This document shows positions 47,132 to 55,448 of a stretch of 61,877 nucleotides of DNA, piece after piece; the first letter of the stretch is position 1; every line of letters begins with the position of its first letter. Position numbers and translations under genes: made by a program. Under the pieces are notes generated by a model that did no database searches, was not told the DNA's origin, and saw only the letters and a program-made list of their open reading frames with translations. Origin of the DNA: Clostridium sp. Ade.TY (GTDB lineage Bacteria > Bacillota > Clostridia > Clostridiales > Clostridiaceae); the NCBI RefSeq assembly GCF_000498355.1, contig NZ_AVSV01000034.1, positions 1-61,877 of the forward strand. Reading direction: 5' to 3'.

Positions 47132-47986
47132 ATGCAAGATTTTTTTGTTGGAGCAATGAATTCAATAAGACATATGTCGATTTGGTCTGTAGTTGATATA
47201 TTAGTTGTTTCATATATCTTTTATAAAGGCTATATGTTAATAAAGGAAACTAGGGCTGAACAATTATTAAAAGGTATAATTTTAATAATAGCATTAATTC
47301 CAATAAGCTATATTTTAAGATTAGATATGCTATATTTCATATTAAATAAAACTTTAACTATAGGAGTTCTTTCAGTTGTTATTATATTCCAACCTGAAAT
47401 AAGGCGTGCTCTTGAACATTTAGGTAGAAGTGCATTTGATGAAACACATAATATTAGGGACGTTCAAGAAAGAGAAAAAATAGTAGATGAAATTGTAACG
47501 GCAGTACAAGATTTAGCTGAGACAAAAACAGGAGCATTAATAGCAATAGAACAAGGAACTGGTCTTGGAGAGGTTTTAGCCTCAGGAACAATTATAGATG
47601 CTATTGTAAGTTCAGCACTTTTAGAAAATATATTTGTTGTCAATACACCTCTTCATGATGGTGCAACAATTATTAGACAAGATAGAATATATGCTTCAGG
47701 ATGTGTTCTTCCACTTACAAATAATAATTCTATAAATAAAAAATTAGGTACTAGACATAGAGCTGGAATTGGTCTTTCAGAAAATTCCGATGCTTTAGTA
47801 ATAATAGTTTCAGAAGAAACTGGAACAATTTCTCTTGCTTTAAGCGGAAGATTAACAAGAAATTATAATAAGGAAAAATTAAAAACAACATTATTAGCTA
47901 TAATGGAAAATAACGAGAATAGAAAAGTAAAATCAGCTGGTGAGAGGGTGAAAACATGGATAAAAAGGATAAAAGACAAAAAATAA
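47132..47986 (+). CDS. cdaA: Diadenylate cyclase CdaA
   Basis: CdaA makes the second messenger c-di-AMP from two ATP. The 284-aa product has three N-terminal membrane helices (to about residue 80) and the DAC domain with LHDGATIIRQDRIYASGCVL and the GTRHRAGIG motif. AAGGGGTG precedes ATG 47132. A GTG at 47123 lies within that site. It overlaps cdaR by 31 nt, the conserved cdaA-cdaR pairing that sets turgor and cell-wall homeostasis. Confidence 0.96.
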   Translation: MQDFFVGAMNSIRHMSIWSVVDILVVSYIFYKGYMLIKETRAEQLLKGIILIIALIPISYILRLDMLYFILNKTLTIGVLSVVIIFQPEIRRALEHLGRSAFDETHNIRDVQEREKIVDEIVTAVQDLAETKTGALIAIEQGTGLGEVLASGTIIDAIVSSALLENIFVVNTPLHDGATIIRQDRIYASGCVLPLTNNNSINKKLGTRHRAGIGLSENSDALVIIVSEETGTISLALSGRLTRNYNKEKLKTTLLAIMENNENRKVKSAGERVKTWIKRIKDKK

Positions 47987-49260
47987 TAGTAAAACTAGTA
48001 TGTGTTTTACTATCCTTTGGTCTATGGATATATGTAACGAATATCCAAAGTTCTATACGTACTTACACATTGAAAGATGTGCCAGTTAGACTACTTAATA
48101 CAAAATCTTTAAATCAATTTAATTTAGCAATATCACCAGGACAAGATTTTACTGTAGACCTTAAAATAGAGGGAGATTCAAAATATATATATTCAGTAAC
48201 TAAAGGAGAATTTTCATTAGTTGCAGATATGGGAGAATATGCTTTAAAAACAGGGGTTAATAATATACCTGTTCAAGTAGTAAATTCACCAAGTCAAGTT
48301 AATATACAAAATGATAGTAATCTTATAGTATCAGTTAAGTTGGAAAAGTTAGTTAGTAAAGAATTTAATACAGTATCGAATGTAAATGTAACTTATGCAA
48401 ATGGAGTTTATAAAAAAGAAGAAAGCTTTACATCAGAAAAGGTTCAAGTTTCAGGACCAGAAAGTTCAGTTAATAAAGTAGAGAGAGTAGCATTAGTTGG
48501 GCAATTAAATAATGTAAATGGAAACATAACAAAACAATTTCCACTTGAGGCATTAGATTCAAATGGAGAGGTAGTTCAAGGTGTTATATTAAGCAAAAGT
48601 ACAGGAAGTATTAGTGTTGCTGTAAATAACGGGAAATCTATAAATATAGAACCAACTGTTACTGGAAATTTACCAAGTGGATATACATTATCTAAAGTAA
48701 TATCAGATATAACAGCGGTTCAGGTAGTAGGTAATCAAAATATAATATCTAATTTAAAATCATTGAAAACAGAGCCCATAGATTTATCAGGTATAACAGA
48801 AACAACAGAAAAAAAGGTTAAAATAATTTTACCAGATGGTGTTAAATTAGCTACTGGTGATGGATATACAAATGTAAAAATAGAAGTTTCTAAAGACGAG
48901 GGGAAAAAAGATGAGTCTGAAAAAAATATAACAAAAAATTTTGATGTTAATATTAAATATACAGGCTTAAATGATAAATTAGATATTTCAAATAATACTC
49001 CTACAATTAATATTACTGTAAGTGGTAAGCAAGGTGATGTAGATAGTTTAACTAGTGGGGATTTTACTGGTATATTTGATTTAAGCTCTTATAGTAAAGC
49101 AGGTACTTTTGAAAAGGAGCCTAATGTAAAGTTAAATAAAAATGTTAATGTTACTATACAAAATATAGGTAAGGTTAAATTTACATTAAAGGAAAAGGAT
49201 ACAACAACTTCAACTGATAACAATAAAAACAATGAAGATAATAGTAAAAAAACAACTTAG
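47956..49260 (+). CDS. cdaR: CdaA regulatory protein CdaR (YbbR domains)
   Basis: CdaR modulates the diadenylate cyclase from outside the membrane. The 434-aa product has an N-terminal membrane helix (about residues 9-27), then several YbbR repeats of about 80-90 residues (for example VPVRLLNTKSLNQFNLAISP), and a low-complexity Asn/Lys/Thr tail. It starts inside the cdaA gene. glmM, often third in this operon, is not next here. Confidence 0.93.
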   Translation: MDKKDKRQKIIVKLVCVLLSFGLWIYVTNIQSSIRTYTLKDVPVRLLNTKSLNQFNLAISPGQDFTVDLKIEGDSKYIYSVTKGEFSLVADMGEYALKTGVNNIPVQVVNSPSQVNIQNDSNLIVSVKLEKLVSKEFNTVSNVNVTYANGVYKKEESFTSEKVQVSGPESSVNKVERVALVGQLNNVNGNITKQFPLEALDSNGEVVQGVILSKSTGSISVAVNNGKSINIEPTVTGNLPSGYTLSKVISDITAVQVVGNQNIISNLKSLKTEPIDLSGITETTEKKVKIILPDGVKLATGDGYTNVKIEVSKDEGKKDESEKNITKNFDVNIKYTGLNDKLDISNNTPTINITVSGKQGDVDSLTSGDFTGIFDLSSYSKAGTFEKEPNVKLNKNVNVTIQNIGKVKFTLKEKDTTTSTDNNKNNEDNSKKTT

Positions 49261-49271
49261 GAGAAAATGGT

Positions 49272-50870
49272 ATGGCAATAAGAATTAATGGAGTTGCTTT
49301 AAATATAGATGAAGATAAATCATTATTAAAAAATAAAGTAGCTAAAAAATTAAAAATAAAAGAAACTGAAATAAAAGAATTAAAAATAATAAAAGAAAGC
49401 TTAGATGCTAGAAAAAAGGATAATATAAAGTTTAATTATTGTGTTGATATAAAGTGCAATAATGAGAAGAAGATAGTTAATAAAATTAAAAATAATAATA
49501 TAAAAATTGAAGAAGACATAAAAGAAGAAGTTTTTATATATGGTGATAAGAAACTAAATTCAAGACCTATTGTAATTGGTCTTGGACCAGCAGGCTTATA
49601 TGCAGCATTAACTCTTGCAAAGCATGGATATAATCCAATAATATTTGAAAGAGGAGAAGATGTTGATAGTAGAACAAAAACTGTTGAGGAGTTTTGGGAA
49701 AATAGAAAGCTTAATATAAATTCAAATGTGCAATTTGGAGAAGGTGGTGCAGGTGCCTTTTCAGATGGAAAGCTTACAACTAGAATAAAAGATAAAAGGT
49801 GTTCATTTGTTTTAGAGGAGCTTGTTAAAAATGGAGCTCCAGAAGAAATTACTTATATGGCAAAACCTCACGTTGGAACTGATATATTAAAGACAGTTGT
49901 TAAAAATATAAGAGAAGAAATAAAAGCATTAGGTGGAGAAGTTTATTTTAATTCAAAATTAGAAAATATAAATATAGAAGACGGAAAAATAAAAAGTATT
50001 ATTGTAAACGGAAAAGAAGTTGATTGTGAATGCTTAGTTTTAGCAATAGGACATAGTTCAAGAGATACATATGAAATGCTTCATGAAAGTGGAGTTAAAA
50101 TGGAACAAAAAGCTTTTGCAATAGGTGTTAGAATAGAGCATCCACAAGAAGTTATAAATGAAAGTCAATATGGAGAATATGCAAATCATCCAAAGCTAAA
50201 GGCGGCAGAATATAGACTAGCATATCAAAGTGAAGAACAAAATAGAGGTGTTTATTCTTTCTGTATGTGTCCAGGAGGAGTAGTAGTTGGAGCTGCATCA
50301 GAAGAAGGAAGATTAGTTTCAAATGGAATGAGTTATCATGCTAGAGATTTAGATAATGCAAACTCAGCACTTGTTGTGACCGTTGGACCTGAAGATTTTG
50401 AAGGAAATCATCCACTTGCAGGTATGGAATTTCAAAGATATTATGAAAGTCTTGCATTTAAAGTTGGTGGAGAAAATTATAATGCTCCAGTACAATTGGT
50501 TGGAGATTTTTTAAATGACAGAGTATCAACTAAGATTGGAAGTGTTATTCCAAGTTATAAGCCAGGATATGTTTTTAAAGATTTAAGAGAATGTCTACCT
50601 TCATATGTAGTTGATACAATAAAAGAAGGAATACATGTATTTGGAAAAAGAATAAAAGGCTATGATATGGATGATGCTGTATTAACAGCAATAGAAACAA
50701 GAACATCAGCACCAGTTAGAATGCCAAGAAATGAAAAGCTTGAAAGTATAACTGTTAGTGGTTTATATCCTACAGGAGAAGGTGCAGGATTTGCAGGTGG
50801 AATAGTATCTGCAGCCGTTGATGGAATAAAAGTAGCTGAAAGAATAATGGAAGAATATTTTATAAAATAA
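49272..50870 (+). CDS. FAD-dependent dehydrogenase (COG2509 type)
   Basis: The 532-aa product has a lysine-rich N-terminal domain of about 95 residues. An FAD Rossmann fold follows (IVIGLGPAGLYAALTLAKHG) with VQFGEGGAGAFSDGKLTTR and a C-terminal flavin contact PTGEGAGFAGGIVSA. A FCMCPGG motif offers possible redox cysteines. The substrate is unknown for this family. A weak GGAGAA site overlaps the cdaR stop, so it is probably in the same transcript. Confidence 0.85.
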   Translation: MAIRINGVALNIDEDKSLLKNKVAKKLKIKETEIKELKIIKESLDARKKDNIKFNYCVDIKCNNEKKIVNKIKNNNIKIEEDIKEEVFIYGDKKLNSRPIVIGLGPAGLYAALTLAKHGYNPIIFERGEDVDSRTKTVEEFWENRKLNINSNVQFGEGGAGAFSDGKLTTRIKDKRCSFVLEELVKNGAPEEITYMAKPHVGTDILKTVVKNIREEIKALGGEVYFNSKLENINIEDGKIKSIIVNGKEVDCECLVLAIGHSSRDTYEMLHESGVKMEQKAFAIGVRIEHPQEVINESQYGEYANHPKLKAAEYRLAYQSEEQNRGVYSFCMCPGGVVVGAASEEGRLVSNGMSYHARDLDNANSALVVTVGPEDFEGNHPLAGMEFQRYYESLAFKVGGENYNAPVQLVGDFLNDRVSTKIGSVIPSYKPGYVFKDLRECLPSYVVDTIKEGIHVFGKRIKGYDMDDAVLTAIETRTSAPVRMPRNEKLESITVSGLYPTGEGAGFAGGIVSAAVDGIKVAERIMEEYFIK

Positions 50871-50874
50871 AATC

Positions 50875-50907
50875 AAAAAAAAGTAGTTTTTTAAGCTACT
50901 TTTTTTT
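50875..50907 (+). terminator. Terminator of the cdaA-cdaR-FAD dehydrogenase operon
   Basis: AAAAAAAAGTAG (50875-50886) pairs with CTACTTTTTTTT (50896-50907) around TTTTTTAAG. Confidence 0.9.
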
Positions 50908-50968
50908 CAACTAAATTTTCTGACAATTTAACTTTTGAAGTAATTATCTGATACAATGTAAATATAAT

Positions 50969-50986
50969 TTGTTATAAAATTAACGA
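50969..50986 (+). promoter_or_regulatory. Rex-operator-like site before ptb-buk
   Basis: TTGTTATAAAATTAACGA matches the clostridial Rex pattern TTGTTAA-N4-TTAACAA at 12 of 14 specified positions. It begins directly after a TATAAT (50963-50968), which would be the -10 element, so binding would block initiation. Rex senses NADH/NAD+ and is known to control fermentation genes in clostridia. A matching -35 is not clear. Confidence 0.55.
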
Positions 50987-51062
50987 TAAAAATTCCCGCG
51001 AATAGTATGAAAAGTACATTAAATCAATGATTTTAAAATATAAAAGGTAAGAGGTGCGTTAA

Positions 51063-51971
51063 ATGAGTAAGAATTTTGAAGATTTATTATCAAAGGTTAA
51101 AGAAGTTGAACCAAAAAAAGTAGCTGTAGCTGTAGCGCAAGATGAACCAGTATTAGAAGCAGTAAAGTCAGCTAAAGATCAAGGAATAGCAGATGCTATA
51201 TTAGTTGGAGATAAGCATGAAATCAAAAAAATAGCTGATAAAATAGGAATGGATTTATCAGGATATGAAATAGTACATGAAAAAGATACTAGAAAAGCAG
51301 CTTTATTTGCAGTACAACTAGTGTCAAGCGGAAAAGCTGATATGGTTATGAAAGGATTAGTAGATACTGCTACATTCTTAAGAAGTGTATTAAATAAAGA
51401 GGTTGGATTAAGAACTGGAAAGCTTATGTCACACGTTGCAGTATTTGAAATCGAAGGAATAGAAAGATTAATATACTTAACAGATGCAGCTTTCAACACA
51501 TATCCAGATTTAAAAGCTAAAAAGCAAATAATAGATAATGCAGTTTCAGTAGCTCATGCTTGTGGATTAAAAATGCCAAAAGTAGCACCAGTTTGTGCTG
51601 TTGAAGTAGTAAATCCAGATATGCCAGCAACATTAGATGCTTCATTATTATCAAAAATGAACGATAGAGGACAAATAAAAGGTTGTATAGTTGACGGACC
51701 TTTAGCACTTGATAATGCATTATCAGAAGAAGCAGCTCATCATAAAGGTATAACAGGACCAGTAGCTGGAAAGGCTGATATAATAATGCTTCCAAATATA
51801 GAAACAGCTAATGTTATGTATAAGTGTTTAACATATACTTCTAACTCAAGAAATGGTGGTTTGTTAGTTGGAACATCAGCACCAGTTATATTAACTTCAA
51901 GAGCAGACTCATTCGAAACAAAAGTTAATTCAATAGCTTTAGCAGCTTTAGTTGCAGAATCATTAAAGTAG
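51063..51971 (+). CDS. ptb: Phosphate butyryltransferase
   Basis: It converts butyryl-CoA and phosphate to butyryl phosphate, the first step of the kinase route to butyrate. The 302-aa product belongs to the PTA/PTB family, with VMKGLVDTATFLRSVLNKE and GPLALDNALSEEAAHHKGI. AAGAGGTG precedes the ATG. It sits 23 nt before buk, as in solventogenic and pathogenic clostridia. Confidence 0.95.
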   Translation: MSKNFEDLLSKVKEVEPKKVAVAVAQDEPVLEAVKSAKDQGIADAILVGDKHEIKKIADKIGMDLSGYEIVHEKDTRKAALFAVQLVSSGKADMVMKGLVDTATFLRSVLNKEVGLRTGKLMSHVAVFEIEGIERLIYLTDAAFNTYPDLKAKKQIIDNAVSVAHACGLKMPKVAPVCAVEVVNPDMPATLDASLLSKMNDRGQIKGCIVDGPLALDNALSEEAAHHKGITGPVAGKADIIMLPNIETANVMYKCLTYTSNSRNGGLLVGTSAPVILTSRADSFETKVNSIALAALVAESLK

Positions 51972-51994
51972 AATTTATTGGGAGGTAATAAGAG

Positions 51995-53062
51995 ATGGCA
52001 TATAAATTATTAATTATAAATCCAGGATCAACTTCAACTAAAATTGGGGTTTATGAAGATGAAAGAGAAATATTAGAAGAAACTTTAAGACATTCATCAG
52101 ATGAAATAGCAAAATATGCTACAATATTTGATCAATTAGGTTTTAGAAAAGATGTTATATTAAATGTATTAAAAGAAAAGAACTTTGATATAAATACATT
52201 AGATGCTGTAGTTGGTAGAGGTGGAATGCTTAAACCAATCCCAGGTGGTACTTATAAAGTTACAGATGAATTAGCAGAAGACTTAAAAATTGGAGTTCAA
52301 GGACCACATGCTTCAAACTTAGGTGGAATATTAGCAAGAGAAATCGGTGGAGAATTAAATGTACCATCATTTATAGTTGATCCAGTTGTTGTAGATGAAT
52401 TAGATGATGTAGCAAGAATTTCAGGGGTACCAGAATTACCAAGAAGAAGTAAATTCCATGCATTAAACCAAAAAGCAGTAGCAAAGAGATTCGGAAAAGA
52501 AAGCGGAAAAGGATACGAAAACTTAAACTTAATAGTTGTACACATGGGTGGTGGAGTATCAGTTGGAGCTCATAAACATGGTAAAGTTGTTGATGTAAAT
52601 AACGCATTAGATGGAGATGGTCCATTTTCACCAGAAAGAGCTGGAGGAGTTCCATCAGGAGATCTTATAAAGATGTGTTTCAGCGGAAAATATACTGAAA
52701 AAGAAGTTTATACTAAATTAGTAGGTAAAGGTGGATGCGTTGCTTATCTTGATACAAATGATTTTAGAGATGTTAGAGATGCAGCTCTTAAAGGTGATAA
52801 AGAATCTAAATTAATATATGATGCATTTATATATCAAGTAGCTAAAGAAATAGGAGCAATGGCAACTGTTTTAGAAGGAAAAGTAGATAAAATAATTTTA
52901 ACTGGTGGTATAGCTTACTCAGAAGAAGTTGTAAGAGATATAAGTAAAAGGGTAGATTGGATTTCAGAAGTTAAAGCATATCCAGGAGAAGATGAGTTAT
53001 TAGCTTTAGCTCAAGGTGCTATAAGAGTATTAAGCGGTGAAGAAGAAGCTAAAGTTTATTAA
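51995..53062 (+). CDS. buk: Butyrate kinase
   Basis: It forms ATP and butyrate from butyryl phosphate. The 355-aa ASKHA-fold kinase begins with the phosphate-binding [16 protein letters not shown] and has [20 protein letters not shown] and [20 protein letters not shown] precedes the ATG. With ptb it forms the terminal ATP-yielding step of butyrate fermentation. Confidence 0.96.
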   Translation: MAYKLLIINPGSTSTKIGVYEDEREILEETLRHSSDEIAKYATIFDQLGFRKDVILNVLKEKNFDINTLDAVVGRGGMLKPIPGGTYKVTDELAEDLKIGVQGPHASNLGGILAREIGGELNVPSFIVDPVVVDELDDVARISGVPELPRRSKFHALNQKAVAKRFGKESGKGYENLNLIVVHMGGGVSVGAHKHGKVVDVNNALDGDGPFSPERAGGVPSGDLIKMCFSGKYTEKEVYTKLVGKGGCVAYLDTNDFRDVRDAALKGDKESKLIYDAFIYQVAKEIGAMATVLEGKVDKIILTGGIAYSEEVVRDISKRVDWISEVKAYPGEDELLALAQGAIRVLSGEEEAKVY

Positions 53063-53086
53063 TGAAAATATAAATATAAGAATTTT

Positions 53087-53119
53087 AAAGAAAGTGTTTT
53101 AATAACACTTTCTTTTTTT
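53087..53119 (+). terminator. Terminator of ptb-buk
   Basis: AAAGAAAGTGTT (53087-53098) pairs with AACACTTTCTTT (53104-53115), followed by T. Confidence 0.93.
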
Positions 53120-53139
53120 ATGTAATTTATTTAAAGGTA

Positions 53140-53168
53140 TTAAGTTATTTAAATAAATTCCGTATAAT
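53140..53168 (+). promoter_or_regulatory. Possible promoter of the first flagellar-region operon
   Basis: TATAAT (53163-53168) lies 17 bases after a weak TTAAGT. The same stretch reads TCCGTATA, partly like a sigma-28 -10 element, with TTAA where TAAA is expected 15 bases upstream. Which sigma factor is used cannot be decided by eye. Confidence 0.4.
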
Positions 53169-53196
53169 AAAATTATAAAGGCTTTGAGGTGATATA

Positions 53197-53895
53197 GTGA
53201 TAAATAGAATTAATAGTATGGATTTAAGTGGTATAAATACTTTAAGTGGACTAGAAAATTTTGATAGTGGCTCAAAAAGTGGGATTTTTGAAACTGTTAT
53301 GATAAGTTTATTAAGTGCTATAAGTGATAAGAATAAAACTGTTACTAATCCAAAGGATATGGTTTCTATAGATGATATAATGGAATCTTTAAATAAATAT
53401 AAGTTAAACGATATGGACTTTAAAAATAATAATTTTGATAAAAAAGTAAATTTAGATGATATTAATATTAGTAATTTAAGTAAAAAAGATAGAATAAAAA
53501 ATGCTATAAATAATTGTGGAGAAAAATATGGCGTAGATAAAAATTTAATTAAGGCAATAATTAAAGTAGAGTCTGATTTTAATCCCAATACTGTTTCATG
53601 GGCAGGGGCAAAAGGTCTTATGCAACTTATGCCTGAAAATTGTGTGAGCTTTGGTGTAACTGACCCCTTTAATATTGAACAAAATGTAGATGGTGGAGTA
53701 AGACATATTAAAGAATATATAAATAGGTATAATGGAGATGTTAAAATGGCATTGATTGCTTATAATGGAGGCCCGACTAGGATGATTAATAGAGGAGTTA
53801 AGTCTATAGATGATTTATATAAAATGCCTAAAGAAACTCAAAATTATGTTTCAAAAGTAATGAATTATTATAAAGGATTGAATAATGAAGATTAA
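53197..53895 (+). CDS. Lytic transglycosylase (SLT domain)
   Basis: The 232-aa product has an N-terminal region of about 100 residues with no signal peptide and a C-terminal SLT domain. That domain has the catalytic glutamate in IIKVESDFNPN, then GAKGLMQLMPENC and ALIAYNGGPTRM. It starts at GTG after TGAGGTGA and overlaps the next gene by 11 nt. Position before flagellar genes suggests a peptidoglycan-opening role in flagellar assembly, like FlgJ in other bacteria. The export route is unclear and may be the flagellar secretion system. Confidence 0.85.
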   Translation: MINRINSMDLSGINTLSGLENFDSGSKSGIFETVMISLLSAISDKNKTVTNPKDMVSIDDIMESLNKYKLNDMDFKNNNFDKKVNLDDINISNLSKKDRIKNAINNCGEKYGVDKNLIKAIIKVESDFNPNTVSWAGAKGLMQLMPENCVSFGVTDPFNIEQNVDGGVRHIKEYINRYNGDVKMALIAYNGGPTRMINRGVKSIDDLYKMPKETQNYVSKVMNYYKGLNNED

Positions 53896-54307
53896 TGGTA
53901 TAAGCACAAAGAAAACTATAAGCATTAAAGAAAAATCTAGTACAATGAAAAATGATTTTTCAGATAGTTTTATGAAATCATATAAGTCTTCAAGTAAAGA
54001 AGAACTTGAAAATTATATAAAAGAAATTAAGAAAAAAGGTACTAGATTAGTAGTTAGTAAAAATTATGCTGATGTAAAAAGTTATAAAAATACAATAAAA
54101 AAATATTTAGAGGCGATTGTTCAATATACATATACTCTTAATAAAAATATTGGTTTTTTTGAAAATACATATTATTCAACAGTTGAGACTATAAATGAAA
54201 AATTAGAATCATTAACTGCAAAAGTATTAAAAGAAGAAAAGGAAAATTTGGATATAAGTTCAACAATAGATAATATACAAGGTCTTTTGGTCGATTTATA
54301 TAGATAA
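53885..54307 (+). CDS. YaaR family (DUF327) protein
   Basis: The 140-aa product matches the YaaR/DUF327 family in length and in its central KKKGTRLVVSKNYADVKSYK and TIKKYLEAIV segments. The family's function is undefined. In many clostridia it lies with flagellar genes, as here. It begins inside the end of the transglycosylase gene and is probably translated by coupling. Confidence 0.8.
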   Translation: MKINGISTKKTISIKEKSSTMKNDFSDSFMKSYKSSSKEELENYIKEIKKKGTRLVVSKNYADVKSYKNTIKKYLEAIVQYTYTLNKNIGFFENTYYSTVETINEKLESLTAKVLKEEKENLDISSTIDNIQGLLVDLYR

Positions 54308-54318
54308 AGGAGAAAATT

Positions 54319-54639
54319 ATGATTGAAGAAAAAAAGGAAGATTTATATGAGGTAGAATTTGATACTTTAAAACAAAAGGAAGTAGAAAATTTTGAAGATA
54401 AAACAATTTTGTTAAATTCTAAATTAGATGTAAGTGTAACAATAGGTAGTAGTCAAAAAAGTATAAAGGAAATATTATCTCTTAAAGAAGGAGATGTAAT
54501 AGAGCTTGAAAAAACTATTGATGAAGATTTAGATATTAATGTTAATGATGAAATGATAGCTAATGGAGAGAGTATTAAATTAGGAAATAAAATTAGTGTA
54601 AAATTAAGCTCTTTGAAAAAGAATAAATTAAAGATATAG
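54319..54639 (+). CDS. fliN: Flagellar motor switch protein FliN (short)
   Basis: The 106-aa product is a single SpoA domain with the FliN pattern LLNSKLDVSVTIG, then LKEGDVIELEKTIDEDLDIN, VNDEMIANGESI and a basic tail. FliN forms the C-ring with FliM and FliG, binding the export apparatus. AAAGGAGAA precedes the ATG. A FliN/FliY with a CheC part may exist elsewhere, so this could be an accessory paralogue. Confidence 0.82.
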   Translation: MIEEKKEDLYEVEFDTLKQKEVENFEDKTILLNSKLDVSVTIGSSQKSIKEILSLKEGDVIELEKTIDEDLDINVNDEMIANGESIKLGNKISVKLSSLKKNKLKI

Positions 54640-54673
54640 GTGTAGAAAAAATATAATCTACACCTATTATTTT
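54636..54673 (+). terminator. Hairpin terminator after fliN
   Basis: ATAGGTGTAGA (54636-54646) pairs with TCTACACCTAT (54657-54667), followed by TATTTTG. It separates the first small operon from the sigma-28 promoter of flgM. Confidence 0.75.
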
Positions 54674-54693
54674 GTGATAAATACGAAAAAGGC

Positions 54694-54720
54694 TAAATTA
54701 TTTATTAAACTAGCCGATAA
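54694..54720 (+). promoter_or_regulatory. Sigma-28 (FliA/SigD) promoter of flgM
   Basis: TAAA (54694-54697), a 15-base spacer, and GCCGATAA (54713-54720) match the sigma-28 consensus perfectly. It would drive flgM-flgN-flgK-flgL and onward, making the anti-sigma factor part of the sigma-28 regulon, a standard feedback loop. Confidence 0.9.
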
Positions 54721-54756
54721 TTATTAATATATGAAATAAAAAGTTGGGGGCATAAT

Positions 54757-55026
54757 ATGAAGATAGATTCTATTAGAACTAATAATATGATAAATGTATA
54801 TAAACAGCAAAAACGTTATGAAAATGTAAATGTAACAAAAAAAGAAATAAAAGATAAAGTAGAAATATCTGATGCTGCTAAACATTTAAATAAAATAAAA
54901 AATGATAATGAAAATGTTAATTTAGATAAGATTAATGAAATAAAAAATAGAATAAATAATGGAACTTATAATGTTGATAGCAAGAAGTTAGCTAAAAAAA
55001 TTATTGAAATTATAAAAGGAGAATAA
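54757..55026 (+). CDS. flgM: Anti-sigma-28 factor FlgM
   Basis: FlgM holds sigma-28 inactive until the hook is finished and FlgM is secreted. The 89-aa product has the C-terminal helical region typical of the family (KVEISDAAKHLNKIKN, then IKNRINNGTYNVDSKKLAKK). A GGGGGC site precedes the ATG. It is the first gene of the operon and is controlled by its own target sigma factor. Confidence 0.92.
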   Translation: MKIDSIRTNNMINVYKQQKRYENVNVTKKEIKDKVEISDAAKHLNKIKNDNENVNLDKINEIKNRINNGTYNVDSKKLAKKIIEIIKGE

Positions 55027-55031
55027 TTTAA

Positions 55032-55439
55032 ATGGATTCTGGTTTAAAAATAATAATTTTTGAAGAAAAAAAGATTTTACAAGAATTAATGGAATTATTG
55101 GACAAGCAGTATAATTTAATCTTATCTAATGAAGTATTAGAATTAGATAAATTAAATGAGGATATAGAATTAATAGGCAAAAAGTTGGCAACTATTGAAA
55201 TCAAGAGAAGAGATATAGTTAAAGACAATAATTTCAAAGAACTAATTGAAAATAGCAATGATAAGCATATTGAAGATGTTTATGAGGAAATTAAGAGTCT
55301 ACTTAGAAATATAGAGTTACAGAAAGATACTAATCATATTCTTATAAAACAAAGATTATTTTTTACAAATAAAATGATAAATGTTATAAAGCCTTCAAAA
55401 AATATAGGTACATATAATTCATATGGAAATGTAAGATAG
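55032..55439 (+). CDS. flgN: Flagellar chaperone FlgN
   Basis: FlgN escorts the hook-associated proteins FlgK and FlgL to the export gate. The 135-aa all-helical product fits FlgN in size and in position, between flgM and flgK. Sequence conservation in this family is low, so the call leans on context. It starts six bases after the flgM stop (AAAGGAGAA lies in the end of flgM). Confidence 0.85.
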   Translation: MDSGLKIIIFEEKKILQELMELLDKQYNLILSNEVLELDKLNEDIELIGKKLATIEIKRRDIVKDNNFKELIENSNDKHIEDVYEEIKSLLRNIELQKDTNHILIKQRLFFTNKMINVIKPSKNIGTYNSYGNVR

Positions 55440-55448
55440 GAGATTATT

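Noticed and set aside
53120..53196. c-di-GMP riboswitch before the flagellar genes
   Set aside because: The 77-nt gap is too short and lacks the conserved GEMM features known from some clostridial flagellar operons.
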